Assembly (NCBI RefSeq): GCF_000819985.1
Contig: NZ_CDBZ01000162.1
Span: 1 to 52,405, forward strand
DNA: 52,405 bases
Origin: Aeromonas media
Lineage (GTDB): Bacteria; Pseudomonadota; Gammaproteobacteria; Enterobacterales; Aeromonadaceae
Reading direction: 5' to 3'
A model generated the notes under the pieces. That model was not told the DNA's origin, ran no database searches, and was given only the letters and a program-made list of their open reading frames with translations. Numbering within the stretch: position 1 is the stretch's first letter; each line of letters starts with the position of its first letter. Shown in pieces: positions 1-11,050 of this stretch. Position numbers and translations under genes: made by a program.

Positions 1-1111
1 CAGTGCGCCCCACCACCCCCAGCATGCCTCCTTGTTGCAGGGCAAAGTCGATGCCCGCAAGCAGGCTGCGTTGCTCCAGCTGATAGCCCAGGCCCCTGGC
101 CTCAAGGGGCAGAGCCGAGACAAAGGCCGCAGGCCGGGTGGGCTCTTCGATGTCGCTGCGCTCCCCCAACATGCTCTCGATGCGTGAGTAGGCGGCACTG
201 CCCCGCTCTATGATGTTGAACAGCCAGGCGATGGCGAACATGGGCCAGATGAGCTGACCCAGATACATGGTGAAGCTGGTGAGCTCCCCCAGGGTCAGCT
301 TGTCTTGCAGTACCAGGGCGCTGCCGCCGGCCACCGCGAGGAAGTAGGAGCAGCCGATGCACAGGTAGATGACGGGATCGAACTTGGCATCGATGCGAGC
401 CACCGCCATGTTGCGCTCTCCCGCCTGACGGGTCAGCTCGGCGAAGCCTTGATCCTCGAGGGACTCCACCGCATAGGACTTGAGCACCCGCACCCCGGAG
501 AGGGCCTCCTGGGTCTTGTTGTTGAGCCGGGAGAAGGCCCCCTGCGCCGCCTTGAACTCCTTGTAGATCTGGGTACCAAAGCGGTTCATGAAGAAGGCCA
601 TCACCGGCAGCGGCAACAGGGAGAGCAGGGTCAGCTGCCAGGAGTACTGGCTGCACATGATGGAGAGCACCAGGATCCCGACGATGAAGGAGTCCACCAG
701 GGTCAGTACCCCCTCTCCGGCCGTCATCTCCACCGCCTGGATGTCGTTGGTGGCATGGGCCATCAGATCGCCGGTGCGGTGGCGCTGATAGAAATCCGGG
801 CTCATGCGGGTGAAGTGGGTAAAGAGGCGGTTGCGCAGCACATAGGCGAGCCGGTAGGAGGCCCCGAACAGCATGACCCGCCACACATAACGCAGCAGAT
901 AGATGAGCAGGCCGAGGCCAAGGAGCCCCGCCAGATAGCCCATCAGGGTACCGTCATCGAGCTCCCCCCTGGCGATACCATCCACTACCCAGCCCACCAC
1001 CTTGGGGGGGATCACGGTCAACAGGGCCACCATCATCAGCAGGGAGATGGCCATCAGATAACGCCGCCACTGATCCTTGAAAAACCAGCCAAGCCGCAAA
1101 AATACGCTCAC
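1..1111 (-). CDS. mdlA: MdlA-type multidrug ABC exporter half-transporter (5' part, cut by window edge)
   Basis: The reverse strand encodes an uninterrupted 370-residue N-terminal part of an ABC exporter half-transporter. Segments such as PPKVVGWVVDG, LLRYVWRVMLFGASYRLAY, HRTGDLMAHATND and FNIIERGSAAYSRIESML match the membrane domain of E. coli MdlA closely. The window ends just where the nucleotide-binding domain begins (MLGVVGRT, immediately before the Walker A GSGKS), so the ATPase half is not visible. I start at a GTG (position 1111) because AAGGA lies 8 nt upstream; there is no better ATG in frame. In the family MdlA pairs with MdlB as an inner-membrane heterodimer, and mdlB would be expected just left of the window. 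Substrate is unknown. Confidence 0.85.
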   Translation of the reverse strand, partial: MSVFLRLGWFFKDQWRRYLMAISLLMMVALLTVIPPKVVGWVVDGIARGELDDGTLMGYLAGLLGLGLLIYLLRYVWRVMLFGASYRLAYVLRNRLFTHFTRMSPDFYQRHRTGDLMAHATNDIQAVEMTAGEGVLTLVDSFIVGILVLSIMCSQYSWQLTLLSLLPLPVMAFFMNRFGTQIYKEFKAAQGAFSRLNNKTQEALSGVRVLKSYAVESLEDQGFAELTRQAGERNMAVARIDAKFDPVIYLCIGCSYFLAVAGGSALVLQDKLTLGELTSFTMYLGQLIWPMFAIAWLFNIIERGSAAYSRIESMLGERSDIEEPTRPAAFVSALPLEARGLGYQLEQRSLLAGIDFALQQGGMLGVVGRT

Positions 1112-1172
1112 AGTAAAGTCCTTGCTCGCGGCACAGCCGGCGCCGCGTGGTCATAGAGAGAAGCTCAATACA

Positions 1173-1195
1173 ATCGCCCCCGAGGTGGGGGCGAT
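1173..1195 (-). terminator. Hairpin downstream of the hybrid kinase gene
   Basis: Perfect 9-bp stem (ATCGCCCCC / GGGGGCGAT) with a 5-nt loop, 60 nt past the kinase stop codon. The downstream tract on the minus strand (TGTATTGAG) is only weakly T-rich, so termination may be partial and some transcription may continue into mdlA. Confidence 0.5.
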
Positions 1196-1254
1196 GGGAG
1201 TGGGTCATCATAGCCTGAAGCGGACGACTTGAGAACGATTGCTATCTCACCGGT

Positions 1255-4053
<2,799 letters not shown>

Positions 4054-4207
4054 CCCGTCACGATTCTCATGTCATGGTCAGCCATCCGGTGACTCAGGGT
4101 CACGACCAGACAGCCGAGTGTGAAAAACAACTGAGCGCTATGTTACCGTTAGTCTGCTCTGTGAATGCAATAAAGATGTTGCCGGGCCATGAATAAAGGA
4201 ACCAATT

Positions 4208-4648
4208 ATGTCACTTGTCACTACCTATTGTAGCCATTGCTTCACCCGCAATCGCCTGCCCGCCGAAAAAACAGACTCAAACGCGAAGTGTGGTCGCTGC
4301 CACCAACTCCTGTTTTCCCACTCCCCGGTGGCGGGCCGACAGACCAACTTTGATGCCTTGATCCAGTCTGACATTCCGGTGGTGGTCGACTTCTGGGCCA
4401 GCTGGTGCGGTCCCTGTCTGCAGTTCGCCCCTGTCTTTCAGGAGATAGCGCTTGAGCTCGAACCCCGCATCCGCTTCGTGAAACTCGACACCGAACAGGA
4501 AGCCGCCATCGCCAGCCGCTACGCCATTCGCAGCATACCGACCCTGATGATCTTCAGAGGGGGACAGATCCTGGCTCAGCGCAGCGGCTCCCTGCCCAAG
4601 AGCCTGTTCAAGGAGTGGCTGCTCTCCACCGCGGCAGCGCCCAAATGA
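4208..4648 (+). CDS. trxC: Thioredoxin 2 (zinc-binding thioredoxin)
   Basis: The 146-residue protein has an N-terminal zinc ribbon with two CxxC pairs (CSHC at 8-11, CGRC at 28-31), followed by a thioredoxin fold with active site WASWCGPC and the cis-proline segment SIPTLMIF. The N-terminal zinc module separates TrxC from TrxA. TrxC is a cytosolic disulfide reductase, often induced by oxidative stress through OxyR. The start is supported by AAAGGA 8 nt upstream of the ATG. It is divergent from the hybrid kinase across a ~150-bp promoter region in which I could not assign a clear OxyR site. Confidence 0.95.
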   Translation: MSLVTTYCSHCFTRNRLPAEKTDSNAKCGRCHQLLFSHSPVAGRQTNFDALIQSDIPVVVDFWASWCGPCLQFAPVFQEIALELEPRIRFVKLDTEQEAAIASRYAIRSIPTLMIFRGGQILAQRSGSLPKSLFKEWLLSTAAAPK

Positions 4649-4725
4649 AAACAGAATGTTTAATTTCTGTTTAATGTCAGATCCATTTTCACTTGACTCT
4701 GTGAGTCGCCACATGCTTTGACCAC

Positions 4726-4750
4726 ATCCCCCTGTTTCAAACAGGGGGAT
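4726..4750. promoter_or_regulatory. Perfect palindrome upstream of the dicarboxylate transporter gene
   Basis: Two 12-nt arms, ATCCCCCTGTTT and AAACAGGGGGAT, flank a single central C. It lies 78 bp after the trxC stop and 52 bp before the transporter start. No T-tract follows on either strand, so an operator for a dimeric regulator is at least as likely as a trxC terminator. The binding protein is unknown. Confidence 0.55.
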
Positions 4751-4802
4751 AAATGTAATCTCGGCAACACAACAACAACCATAAATTAACCGAGAGAACA
4801 AC

Positions 4803-6188
4803 ATGAATACCTCTGCAGTCCCTTCCGCCCCTACACGCTGGCTGGACATCAAGGCCGGGATCGTCATCCTGGATCTCCTGCTGCTCTGTGCCATGCTCGC
4901 CTGGCTTCCGTTTGATCCCATGGTCAACAAAGGCCTCGGCATCCTGATCTTCATCGCCATTCTCTGGCTGACCGAAGCGGTGAACATCACCATCACGGCC
5001 TTGTCCATCCCGGTGCTCGCCACCCTGCTCGGGGTGTTTGACATGAGCAAGTCGCTGACCGACTTCGCCAACCCTGTCCTGTTCCTCTTCTTCGGCGGCT
5101 TTGCCCTGGCGGCGGCCCTCTCCAAGCAGGGACTCGATACCCAGATCGCCGCCAAGGTGATGCAGCTTGCCAAGGGTCACCTTGGCTGGGCAGCCATAGT
5201 GCTGTTCACCATCACGGCTGCGCTCTCCATGTGGATCAGCAACACCGCCACCGCCGCCATGATGATGCCGCTGGCCCTCGGCATGCTCAAGGGCCTCGAC
5301 GTTCACAAGGAGCGTCGCACTTTGGTCTTCGTCCTGCTTGGCGTCGCCTACAGCGCCAGCATCGGCGGGATCGGCACTCTGGTGGGCAGCCCCCCCAATG
5401 CCATCGCCGCCGCCCAGATGGGACTGGGCTTCACCGACTGGCTGAAGTTCGGCATCCCGGTGGTGCTCATCTTCATGCCAGTAGGCATAGGCCTGCTCTA
5501 CTGGGTAACGCGCCCCAACCTGTCGCACCAGGTCAGCACCGAGCAGGTCACCATAGAGTGGACCGGCCAGCGCAAGACCACCTTGCTCATCTTCCTGACC
5601 ACAGTGCTGCTGTGGATTGGCTCCCAGCCCATAGCTGCGGCCCTGGGGGGCATTCCCCAGTTCGATACCCTGATCGCCATGGGCGCCATCCTGGCCATCG
5701 CCGTCAGCCGGGTCGCCAGCTGGGATGACATCAACCAGAACACCGACTGGGGCGTGCTGCTGCTGTTCGGGGGTGGTCTTACCTTAAGCGCCGTCCTCAA
5801 GCAAACCGGGGCCAACGCCTTCCTGGCGGAGCACCTCTCCAGTGCGCTCTCCACCATGCCCATCTTCATCATTCTGCTCTGCCTGGCCGCCTTCGTGGTG
5901 TTCCTGACCGAGCTGGTCTCCAACACCGCCACCGCCGCCCTGCTGGTGCCGCTGTTCGCCGGTGTGGCCGAGGCGCTGGGGGTCTCCCCCATAGTGGTCT
6001 CCGTGCTTATCGCCGTCGGGGCCTCCTGCGCCTTCATGCTGCCGGTGGCCACGCCGCCAAACGCCATCGTCTTCGCCAGCGGTCACATCCAGCAGCGGGA
6101 GATGATGCGGGCAGGTCTGGTGCTGAACCTGGTGTTTACCCTCATCTTGACCCTGCTGGCCTATTTCTTCGGCGATATCCTGCACTGA
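4803..6188 (+). CDS. DASS/SLC13 (INDY-type) Na+-coupled dicarboxylate transporter
   Basis: The 461-residue, very hydrophobic protein has two inverted halves. Each half carries the family signature SNT motif (S146-N147-T148 and S373-N374-T375, both in SNTATAA) and a substrate/Na+ loop (GSPPNA near 196-200; TPPNA at 417-421). Length and motifs fit the Vibrio cholerae VcINDY subfamily, which imports succinate, fumarate and malate with Na+ across the inner membrane. Exact substrate specificity cannot be read from sequence. A GAGAGAA ribosome site precedes the ATG. The gene stands alone between a palindromic upstream element and a strong terminator, so it is probably monocistronic. Confidence 0.9.
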   Translation: MNTSAVPSAPTRWLDIKAGIVILDLLLLCAMLAWLPFDPMVNKGLGILIFIAILWLTEAVNITITALSIPVLATLLGVFDMSKSLTDFANPVLFLFFGGFALAAALSKQGLDTQIAAKVMQLAKGHLGWAAIVLFTITAALSMWISNTATAAMMMPLALGMLKGLDVHKERRTLVFVLLGVAYSASIGGIGTLVGSPPNAIAAAQMGLGFTDWLKFGIPVVLIFMPVGIGLLYWVTRPNLSHQVSTEQVTIEWTGQRKTTLLIFLTTVLLWIGSQPIAAALGGIPQFDTLIAMGAILAIAVSRVASWDDINQNTDWGVLLLFGGGLTLSAVLKQTGANAFLAEHLSSALSTMPIFIILLCLAAFVVFLTELVSNTATAALLVPLFAGVAEALGVSPIVVSVLIAVGASCAFMLPVATPPNAIVFASGHIQQREMMRAGLVLNLVFTLILTLLAYFFGDILH

Positions 6189-6270
6189 TCCCCGGCCAGG
6201 CAGATGGGCCTGAGGATGCTGACGGAGCAAGCCCCTGAGCCGTCGAACACCCCAAGTCTGTTGACACACC

Positions 6271-6300
6271 AGAGCCCCGCACCGTCGGGGCTCTGTTTAT
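6271..6300 (+). terminator. Rho-independent terminator of the DASS transporter gene
   Basis: 9-bp stem AGAGCCCCG / CGGGGCTCT with loop CACCGT, followed by GTTTATT on the plus strand, about 80 nt after the stop codon. Confidence 0.8.
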
Positions 6301-6477
6301 TCCTCCCTCTGGTGATTCCCCCAGCCTCTCGCTCTCTCCTTGCAACTGGCCCTGCCCCTGTGGCGCACCTCAGGTCATTAACACGGCCTTAAGAAAGTAC
6401 CTCCATGATGCGGACAATGGCACTCCGGCAATCGGCGCATGGAAAGCCGGGATGGATCACTACGAGAGGAAAACATC

Positions 6478-7044
6478 ATGGAGAAAGCGATGGGAAGCAG
6501 CAAGGCCATCAGGGTCTGGGATCCCCTGATCAGGGTGTTTCACTGGGCCACCGTCCTGCTGTGCGTGCTCAACCTGTTCATCCTGGAGGAAGGCAGACGC
6601 AATCACCGCTATGTCGGGTACGCCTTGGCCGGATTGCTGGTGCTGCGCATCCTGTGGGGATTGGTCGGCTCCGACTACGCCAGGTTTGCCCAGTGGTTTC
6701 CGACTCCGGCCCGCCTGGGCCGCTACCTGCAGGCCAGCTGGCAGGGCAAACACCCCTATCATGCCGGCCACAATCCGCTGGGCGCCTTGATGATACTGAT
6801 GATGTTGACCTGCCTGGTGGGGACAGCGGTCACCGGGATCATGACGGGGTACGAGCAGCTGTTTGATGAAGACCTCATGGAAGAGCTCCACGAGTTCTTT
6901 GCCAAGGCGCTGCAGATAGCCATCTTCATCCATGTGTTGGCGGTCATCGTCCTCGATCGCCTGACCCGGAGCGATCTCATCAGGGCCATGATCACCGGCA
7001 GGAAGCGCGTGCCAGCCGGCACCGAGATCGTCGACAAGCGTTGA
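6478..7044 (+). CDS. Cytochrome b561 family membrane haem protein
   Basis: The 188-residue protein has about four membrane helices and histidines spaced as in bacterial cytochrome b561/Ni-hydrogenase b-type subunits: VFHWATV near the N-terminus, RRNHRYVGY, AGHNPLGALM and IFIHVLAV. It opens with IRVWDPLIRVFHW, typical of this family. The likely role is electron transfer in the inner membrane between a quinone pool and an unidentified periplasmic partner; no c-type cytochrome partner gene is adjacent. I chose the ATG at 6478 rather than the upstream in-frame ATG at 6439 because AGAGGA lies 7 nt before it and the extra 13 residues are not membrane-like. The gene is convergent with the phosphorylase gene. 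Confidence 0.85.
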   Translation: MEKAMGSSKAIRVWDPLIRVFHWATVLLCVLNLFILEEGRRNHRYVGYALAGLLVLRILWGLVGSDYARFAQWFPTPARLGRYLQASWQGKHPYHAGHNPLGALMILMMLTCLVGTAVTGIMTGYEQLFDEDLMEELHEFFAKALQIAIFIHVLAVIVLDRLTRSDLIRAMITGRKRVPAGTEIVDKR

Positions 7045-7066
7045 GGCCTCCTCGACCAGATGACAT

Positions 7067-7094
7067 AAAAAAACCCCGCGATGCGGGGTTTTTT
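7067..7094. terminator. Bidirectional terminator between cytochrome b561 and glgP
   Basis: A 9-bp stem AAACCCCGC / GCGGGGTTT with GAT loop is flanked by an A-tract on one side and a T-tract on the other. It can end transcription of both convergent genes. Confidence 0.9.
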
Positions 7095-7108
7095 CATATT
7101 GGGTGTGC

Positions 7109-9583
7109 TCAGCCGACGTTGCAGCTCTTCAATTTCCAGATCCGGTCCACGTAGTCCTGGATGGAGCGGTCGGAGTTGAACTTGCCCATGGTGGCCGAGT
7201 TGATGATGACCTTCTTCGCCCACAGCGCCGGATCCCGATACCAGGTATCGATCAACTTGTGCGCTTCCGAGTAGGAGGCGAAATCGGCCAGGGTCAGGTA
7301 GGGATCCCCTCCTTCTAGCAAGGAGCGCTTGATGGAGGCGAGTTCGCCCGGACGACCCGGCGTGAAGTAGTCGGTGTCGAACCAGTCCAGCACCGCCTTG
7401 AGCTCGGAGTTGGCGTAGTAGAAGTCGTACGGGTTGTAACCGCGCGCCTTCAGGGACTTCACCTCGTCCACGTTCAGGCCGAAGATGGCGCAGTTCTCGG
7501 CCCCCGCCTCTTCGGCGATCTCGATGTTGGCGCCGTCCAGGGTGCCTATGGTGATGGCGCCGTTCAGTGCCATCTTCATGTTGCCGGTACCTGAGGCTTC
7601 GTAGCCTGCGGTGGAGATCTGCTCGGAGACATCCGCCGCCGGGATCAACTTCTCGGCCAGACTCACCCGGTAGTTCGGCATGAACACCACTTTCAGCTTG
7701 CCCTGGATGCGGGCGTCGTTGTTGACCCGCTCCGCCAGCTTGTTGATGGCGTAGATGATGTCCTTGGCCAGCTTGTAACCGGGCGCCGCCTTGGAGCCGA
7801 AGATGAACACCCGCGGGTGCATGTCATAGTCGGGGTTCGCCAGCAGACGACGGTAGAGCGCCATGATGTGGATGAGGTTCAGCTGCTGGCGCTTGTACTC
7901 GTGCAGACGCTTGATCTGGACGTCGAAGATCGCCTCGGCCGAGACATCGATGCCGGTTTCCGCCTTGATGACCTTGACCAGCTTCTCCTTGTTGTGACGC
8001 TTGATGGTCATGAACTGCTGCTGGAACGCCTTGTCGTCAGCAAACTTGGTCACGCTACGCAGCTTGTCCAGCTGCAGCGGCCACTCCTTGCCCACCACCT
8101 CGCTGTAGAGAGCGGCGAGCTCGGGGTTGCAGGCCAGCAGCCAGCGACGGGGGGTCACGCCGTTGGTGACGTTGCACATCTTCTCGGGCCACAGCTCGGC
8201 ATACTCGGGGAAGAGATCCTCTTTCACCAGCTTGGAGTGGATCTCGGCCACGCCGTTCACCTTGCAGGAGCCGATGACGCACAGGTTGCCCATGCGCACC
8301 TTGCGCACGTCCCCTTCTTCGATGATGGAGAGCTTGGCCTTGATGGCGTCGTTGCCCGGCCATTTGGGCTCCACCAGCTCGTTCAGGAAGCGGGCGTTGA
8401 TCTCGTAGATGATCTCGAGATGACGGGGCAGCACCTTCTCGAACAGGCTGACGGACCACTTCTCCAGTGCTTCCGGCAGCAGGGTGTGGTTGGTGTAGGA
8501 GAAGACCTGGTAGCAGATGGCCCAGGCGGCATCCCAGTTCAAGTCTTCCTCGTCCACCAGCACCCGCATCAACTCGGGGATGGCCACTGTCGGGTGGGTA
8601 TCGTTGAGCTGGATGGCAATTTGCGCGGCAAAGTTGCGGAAGTCCGAACCATGGACCCGCTTGTAGCGGCGCATGATGTCCTTGATGGAGCAGGCACAGA
8701 AGAAGTACTGCTGGATCAGGCGCAGCTCTTTGCCTGCATCTGTCTCATCATTCGGGTAGAGCACCTTGGAGATGGTCTCGGCCTGAGCCTTCTCGGCCTG
8801 GGAGTCAATGTAACCACCGGCGTTGAACACGTCCCAGTCGAAGAACTCGGAGGCGCGGGATTCCCACAGGCGCAGGATATTGACGGTGTGACCACCAAAG
8901 CCCACCACAGGGATGTCCCAAGGCACCCCTTTGATCTTGCGACCGGCGTGCCACACCTTCTTCAGGCCGCCCTTGTCACCGAACACGGTCTCCACATAGC
9001 CGTAGAGCGGGATCTCCTGCACCGATTCGGGGCGGCAGATCTCCCAGGGGTTGCCATATTCACGCCAGGAGTCCGGGCGCTCGATCTGGCGACCATCCTG
9101 GATCTCCTGACGGAACAGGCCGTGCTCGTAGTGGATGCCGTAGCCCACCGCCGGGTAATTCAGGGTGGCCAGGGAGTCGATGAAGCAGGCGGCCAGACGA
9201 CCCAGGCCGCCGTTGCCAAGGGCCATGTCCGGCTCTTGTTCGCACAGATCGGTCAATTCCAGACCGAGTTCACCCAGGGCCTCTTCGCAGATCTTGTACA
9301 GAGAGAGGTTGTGCAGGTTGTTGGAGGTCAAACGCCCCATCAGGAATTCAGCAGAGAGATAGTGAATCGCACGAGTATCTTTCTTGAAGTGAGTCTGCTG
9401 AGTGCGGGTCAGGCGCTCGTACACCTGTTCGTTGACGGCGGCAGCGGTCGCTTTCCACCATGCTTCGGGAGAGGCTTTCTGTTCGCTTGTACCCAAGGTA
9501 GAACGCAGGTGACGCACGATACTCGCCTTGAGCTGTTCTTTATCCAGTTGGAGATCTTGGTCTGTCTTCTTCTTGGTAGCCAT
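7109..9583 (-). CDS. glgP: Glycogen/maltodextrin phosphorylase
   Basis: The 824-residue protein spans a full glycosyltransferase 35 phosphorylase. Visible signatures are the N-terminal [22 protein letters not shown] (phosphate/glucose site region), [27 protein letters not shown], and the pyridoxal-phosphate site [14 protein letters not shown] with the Schiff-base lysine near K670. It releases glucose-1-phosphate from alpha-1,4-glucans with inorganic phosphate in the cytoplasm. Length fits GlgP (about 815) slightly better than MalP (about 797), but MalP cannot be excluded. No glgBCA or mal genes are adjacent, so it stands alone. The start follows GAAGGAA. I saw no convincing MalT box upstream. 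Confidence 0.93.
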   Translation of the reverse strand: MATKKKTDQDLQLDKEQLKASIVRHLRSTLGTSEQKASPEAWWKATAAAVNEQVYERLTRTQQTHFKKDTRAIHYLSAEFLMGRLTSNNLHNLSLYKICEEALGELGLELTDLCEQEPDMALGNGGLGRLAACFIDSLATLNYPAVGYGIHYEHGLFRQEIQDGRQIERPDSWREYGNPWEICRPESVQEIPLYGYVETVFGDKGGLKKVWHAGRKIKGVPWDIPVVGFGGHTVNILRLWESRASEFFDWDVFNAGGYIDSQAEKAQAETISKVLYPNDETDAGKELRLIQQYFFCACSIKDIMRRYKRVHGSDFRNFAAQIAIQLNDTHPTVAIPELMRVLVDEEDLNWDAAWAICYQVFSYTNHTLLPEALEKWSVSLFEKVLPRHLEIIYEINARFLNELVEPKWPGNDAIKAKLSIIEEGDVRKVRMGNLCVIGSCKVNGVAEIHSKLVKEDLFPEYAELWPEKMCNVTNGVTPRRWLLACNPELAALYSEVVGKEWPLQLDKLRSVTKFADDKAFQQQFMTIKRHNKEKLVKVIKAETGIDVSAEAIFDVQIKRLHEYKRQQLNLIHIMALYRRLLANPDYDMHPRVFIFGSKAAPGYKLAKDIIYAINKLAERVNNDARIQGKLKVVFMPNYRVSLAEKLIPAADVSEQISTAGYEASGTGNMKMALNGAITIGTLDGANIEIAEEAGAENCAIFGLNVDEVKSLKARGYNPYDFYYANSELKAVLDWFDTDYFTPGRPGELASIKRSLLEGGDPYLTLADFASYSEAHKLIDTWYRDPALWAKKVIINSATMGKFNSDRSIQDYVDRIWKLKSCNVG

Positions 9584-9935
9584 AAACCATTTTCCTTCGT
9601 TACAAATAAAAAATGTTATCCCCTTGAGGGACCGGCGCTGTTGTTATCTCAGAATATGTTCCGGCGTGGGCATACTAGCTAAAGCCGGGGGTTTAAAAGT
9701 TAACGTGAGTCACACTTTAACGCATAAAAATGACAGTTTCACCATGAAAACCCTTTCCTATATCTCGCCTGAACAAAATAAAAATAACCTTAAAAATCAA
9801 AACATTGAGTGAAATTAAAAAAGATGGATTCATGAATAGGTTTTCAATGATTGCCAGCGGCTGAAAATACGTGAAAATAAGCGCCAACTAGGCCGGCGAT
9901 GAAATCGCTTTCAATGTTTGGTGTCTCAGCGCGGC
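9584..9935. other. AT-rich upstream region of glgP, no gene seen
   Basis: The stretch between the phosphorylase start and the DUF4250 terminator is AT-rich and holds no credible coding frame. It should contain the glgP promoter. The sequence GTGAGTCACA near 9705-9715 resembles a CRP half-site, but its second half is not at the right spacing, so I do not call a site. Confidence 0.5.
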
Positions 9936-9970
9936 AATAAAAGGAAGCTGCCCCAATTGGGGCAGCTTCC
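9936..9970 (-). terminator. Rho-independent terminator of the DUF4250 gene
   Basis: A 12-bp GC-rich stem GGAAGCTGCCCC / GGGGCAGCTTCC with an AATT loop, followed on the minus strand by TTTTATT, 10 nt after the stop codon. Confidence 0.9.
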
Positions 9971-9979
9971 CGAGCTGAA

Positions 9980-10177
9980 TTAACCATGGGCCTTGAACTG
10001 GTTACTCATGGGGTCGTAGTGATAACCAATCTGCTGCAGACGGGTGGCCAGCTGATCCTCTGTCATGTCGTAGTAAGCCAGCAACTCTTCCAGACCATCG
10101 CACTCCAGCCGCAGCTTCTCGTTGATGATCCCGAGCAGAATATTGGCGTCCAGCCGTTGCAAGGTGCTCACATCCAT
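9980..10177 (-). CDS. DUF4250 family small protein
   Basis: The 65-residue acidic protein contains the DUF4250-like pattern LDANILLGIINEKLRLEC, then LEELLAYYDMT and a GYHYDP tail. A longer frame opens at 10198, but the ATG at 10177 is the better start because AGGAGGG lies 7 nt upstream and the family normally begins a few residues before the LDANIL segment. The function of DUF4250 is unknown. The gene is divergent from sulA, and a TACTGTATA sequence (one half of a LexA box) sits 25 nt upstream of the start. It has its own terminator, so it is a single-gene unit. Confidence 0.8.
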   Translation of the reverse strand: MDVSTLQRLDANILLGIINEKLRLECDGLEELLAYYDMTEDQLATRLQQIGYHYDPMSNQFKAHG

Positions 10178-10368
10178 CTTGGTCCCTCCTCTTGCCATAC
10201 ATACTGTATAACCATGAGCGCCGGCCCGCGCTTTGTCTACAGGTTAAAAAACACCCGCCCCGTCATCGATATAAATAGCATTTAAATTCAATAAGTTAAT
10301 AAAAATCCCTGTTAGTCGGCTCACATTTTTAATCACAAACGCCTTGTCACTGGCATGAGATAGAACTA

Positions 10369-10384
10369 CTGTATACGCATACAG
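10369..10384. promoter_or_regulatory. LexA (SOS) box upstream of sulA
   Basis: CTGTATACGCATACAG is a full match to the gammaproteobacterial LexA pattern CTGT-N8-ACAG. It lies 26 bp before the sulA ATG, overlapping the expected promoter, the usual arrangement for LexA repression. Confidence 0.93.
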
Positions 10385-10410
10385 CATGGTTATTCATACA
10401 GGACACACAT

Positions 10411-10890
10411 ATGAGCCAGCCCCTGAGTCACCGTCCACTCTCCTCCTCTGCCGGTGTGATCACCACCTGGCCCACCCGCCATCAGAGCAAGGCGGAGCAT
10501 GAGCATCGACTGGCCATGGATCTCCATGAAGCCCCGTTGCTGGATGCGTTGGGAAGATTGAGCCAAAGCGACAGCGGCTGGATTTTGCTCATAGCTCCGC
10601 CAGGGCTGCCCGTGGCCAAGCAACTGCAAGCACAGGGGATCAATCCCGCTCGGGTACTGGTGGTTCACGGCCCCAAGATCAAGAACTGGCAACGTCTGCT
10701 GGAGCAGAGCCTGGCCAACGGTCATTGTGCAGCCGTCTTGACCTGGTTGCCCGAACGGGTTGCCCTGGATCGCAGCCACCTCAGCACCCTGGGGCAGCGT
10801 GCCGGTGTCCTGACTCGCTTCTTCGAGCCCACCCCTGCCCAGGGGGGGCCTCTCTGTTACGGTGGGCAGGACGTCTACCTGAACCATTGA
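10411..10890 (+). CDS. sulA: SOS cell division inhibitor SulA-like protein
   Basis: The 159-residue protein resembles SulA: GWILLIAPPGLPVAKQLQ and ARVLVVHGPKIKNW followed by LLEQSLANGHCAAVLTW correspond to the RecA-like fold of SulA that sequesters FtsZ monomers and blocks septation during DNA damage. The decisive context evidence is the LexA box 26 bp upstream. Overall similarity to E. coli SulA (169 residues) is moderate, so assignment rests on motif pattern, length and the SOS operator together. The start ATG has a weak AGGA 9 nt upstream. The gene is single and ends before a hairpin shared with the convergent fumarase gene. Confidence 0.85.
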   Translation: MSQPLSHRPLSSSAGVITTWPTRHQSKAEHEHRLAMDLHEAPLLDALGRLSQSDSGWILLIAPPGLPVAKQLQAQGINPARVLVVHGPKIKNWQRLLEQSLANGHCAAVLTWLPERVALDRSHLSTLGQRAGVLTRFFEPTPAQGGPLCYGGQDVYLNH

Positions 10891-10967
10891 GTCATATCGT
10901 GCCGACCCGGGCTGGCAGAGCTCCCCGCCCCGCGCGTCAGTCTGGCAGGGCGGCAACCAAGACGAGA

Positions 10968-10989
10968 AAGGCGACCCTGAGGTCGCCTT
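10968..10989. terminator. Hairpin between convergent sulA and fumarase genes
   Basis: Perfect 9-bp stem AAGGCGACC / GGTCGCCTT with CTGA loop. The following tracts (TCTGTC on plus, TCTCG on minus) are only weakly T-rich, so efficiency is uncertain. Confidence 0.6.
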
Positions 10990-11050
10990 CTGTCATATGG
11001 GCTGTGATGAGCTGCCATCTGCCCGGCGCCCCGCGAGGGCTTGCACCGGA

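Noticed and set aside
7817..9682. Long open frame (about 620 codons) on the plus strand across glgP
   Set aside because: It is antisense to a clear phosphorylase gene, has no recognisable family and arises from GC-biased codon use. Similar shadow frames run opposite recQ, ycgB, uvrB, ybjL, the transglycosylase and the ROK/sensor genes.
9700..9720. CRP site upstream of glgP
   Set aside because: GTGAGTCACAC contains both half-like words but they overlap instead of being separated by six bases.
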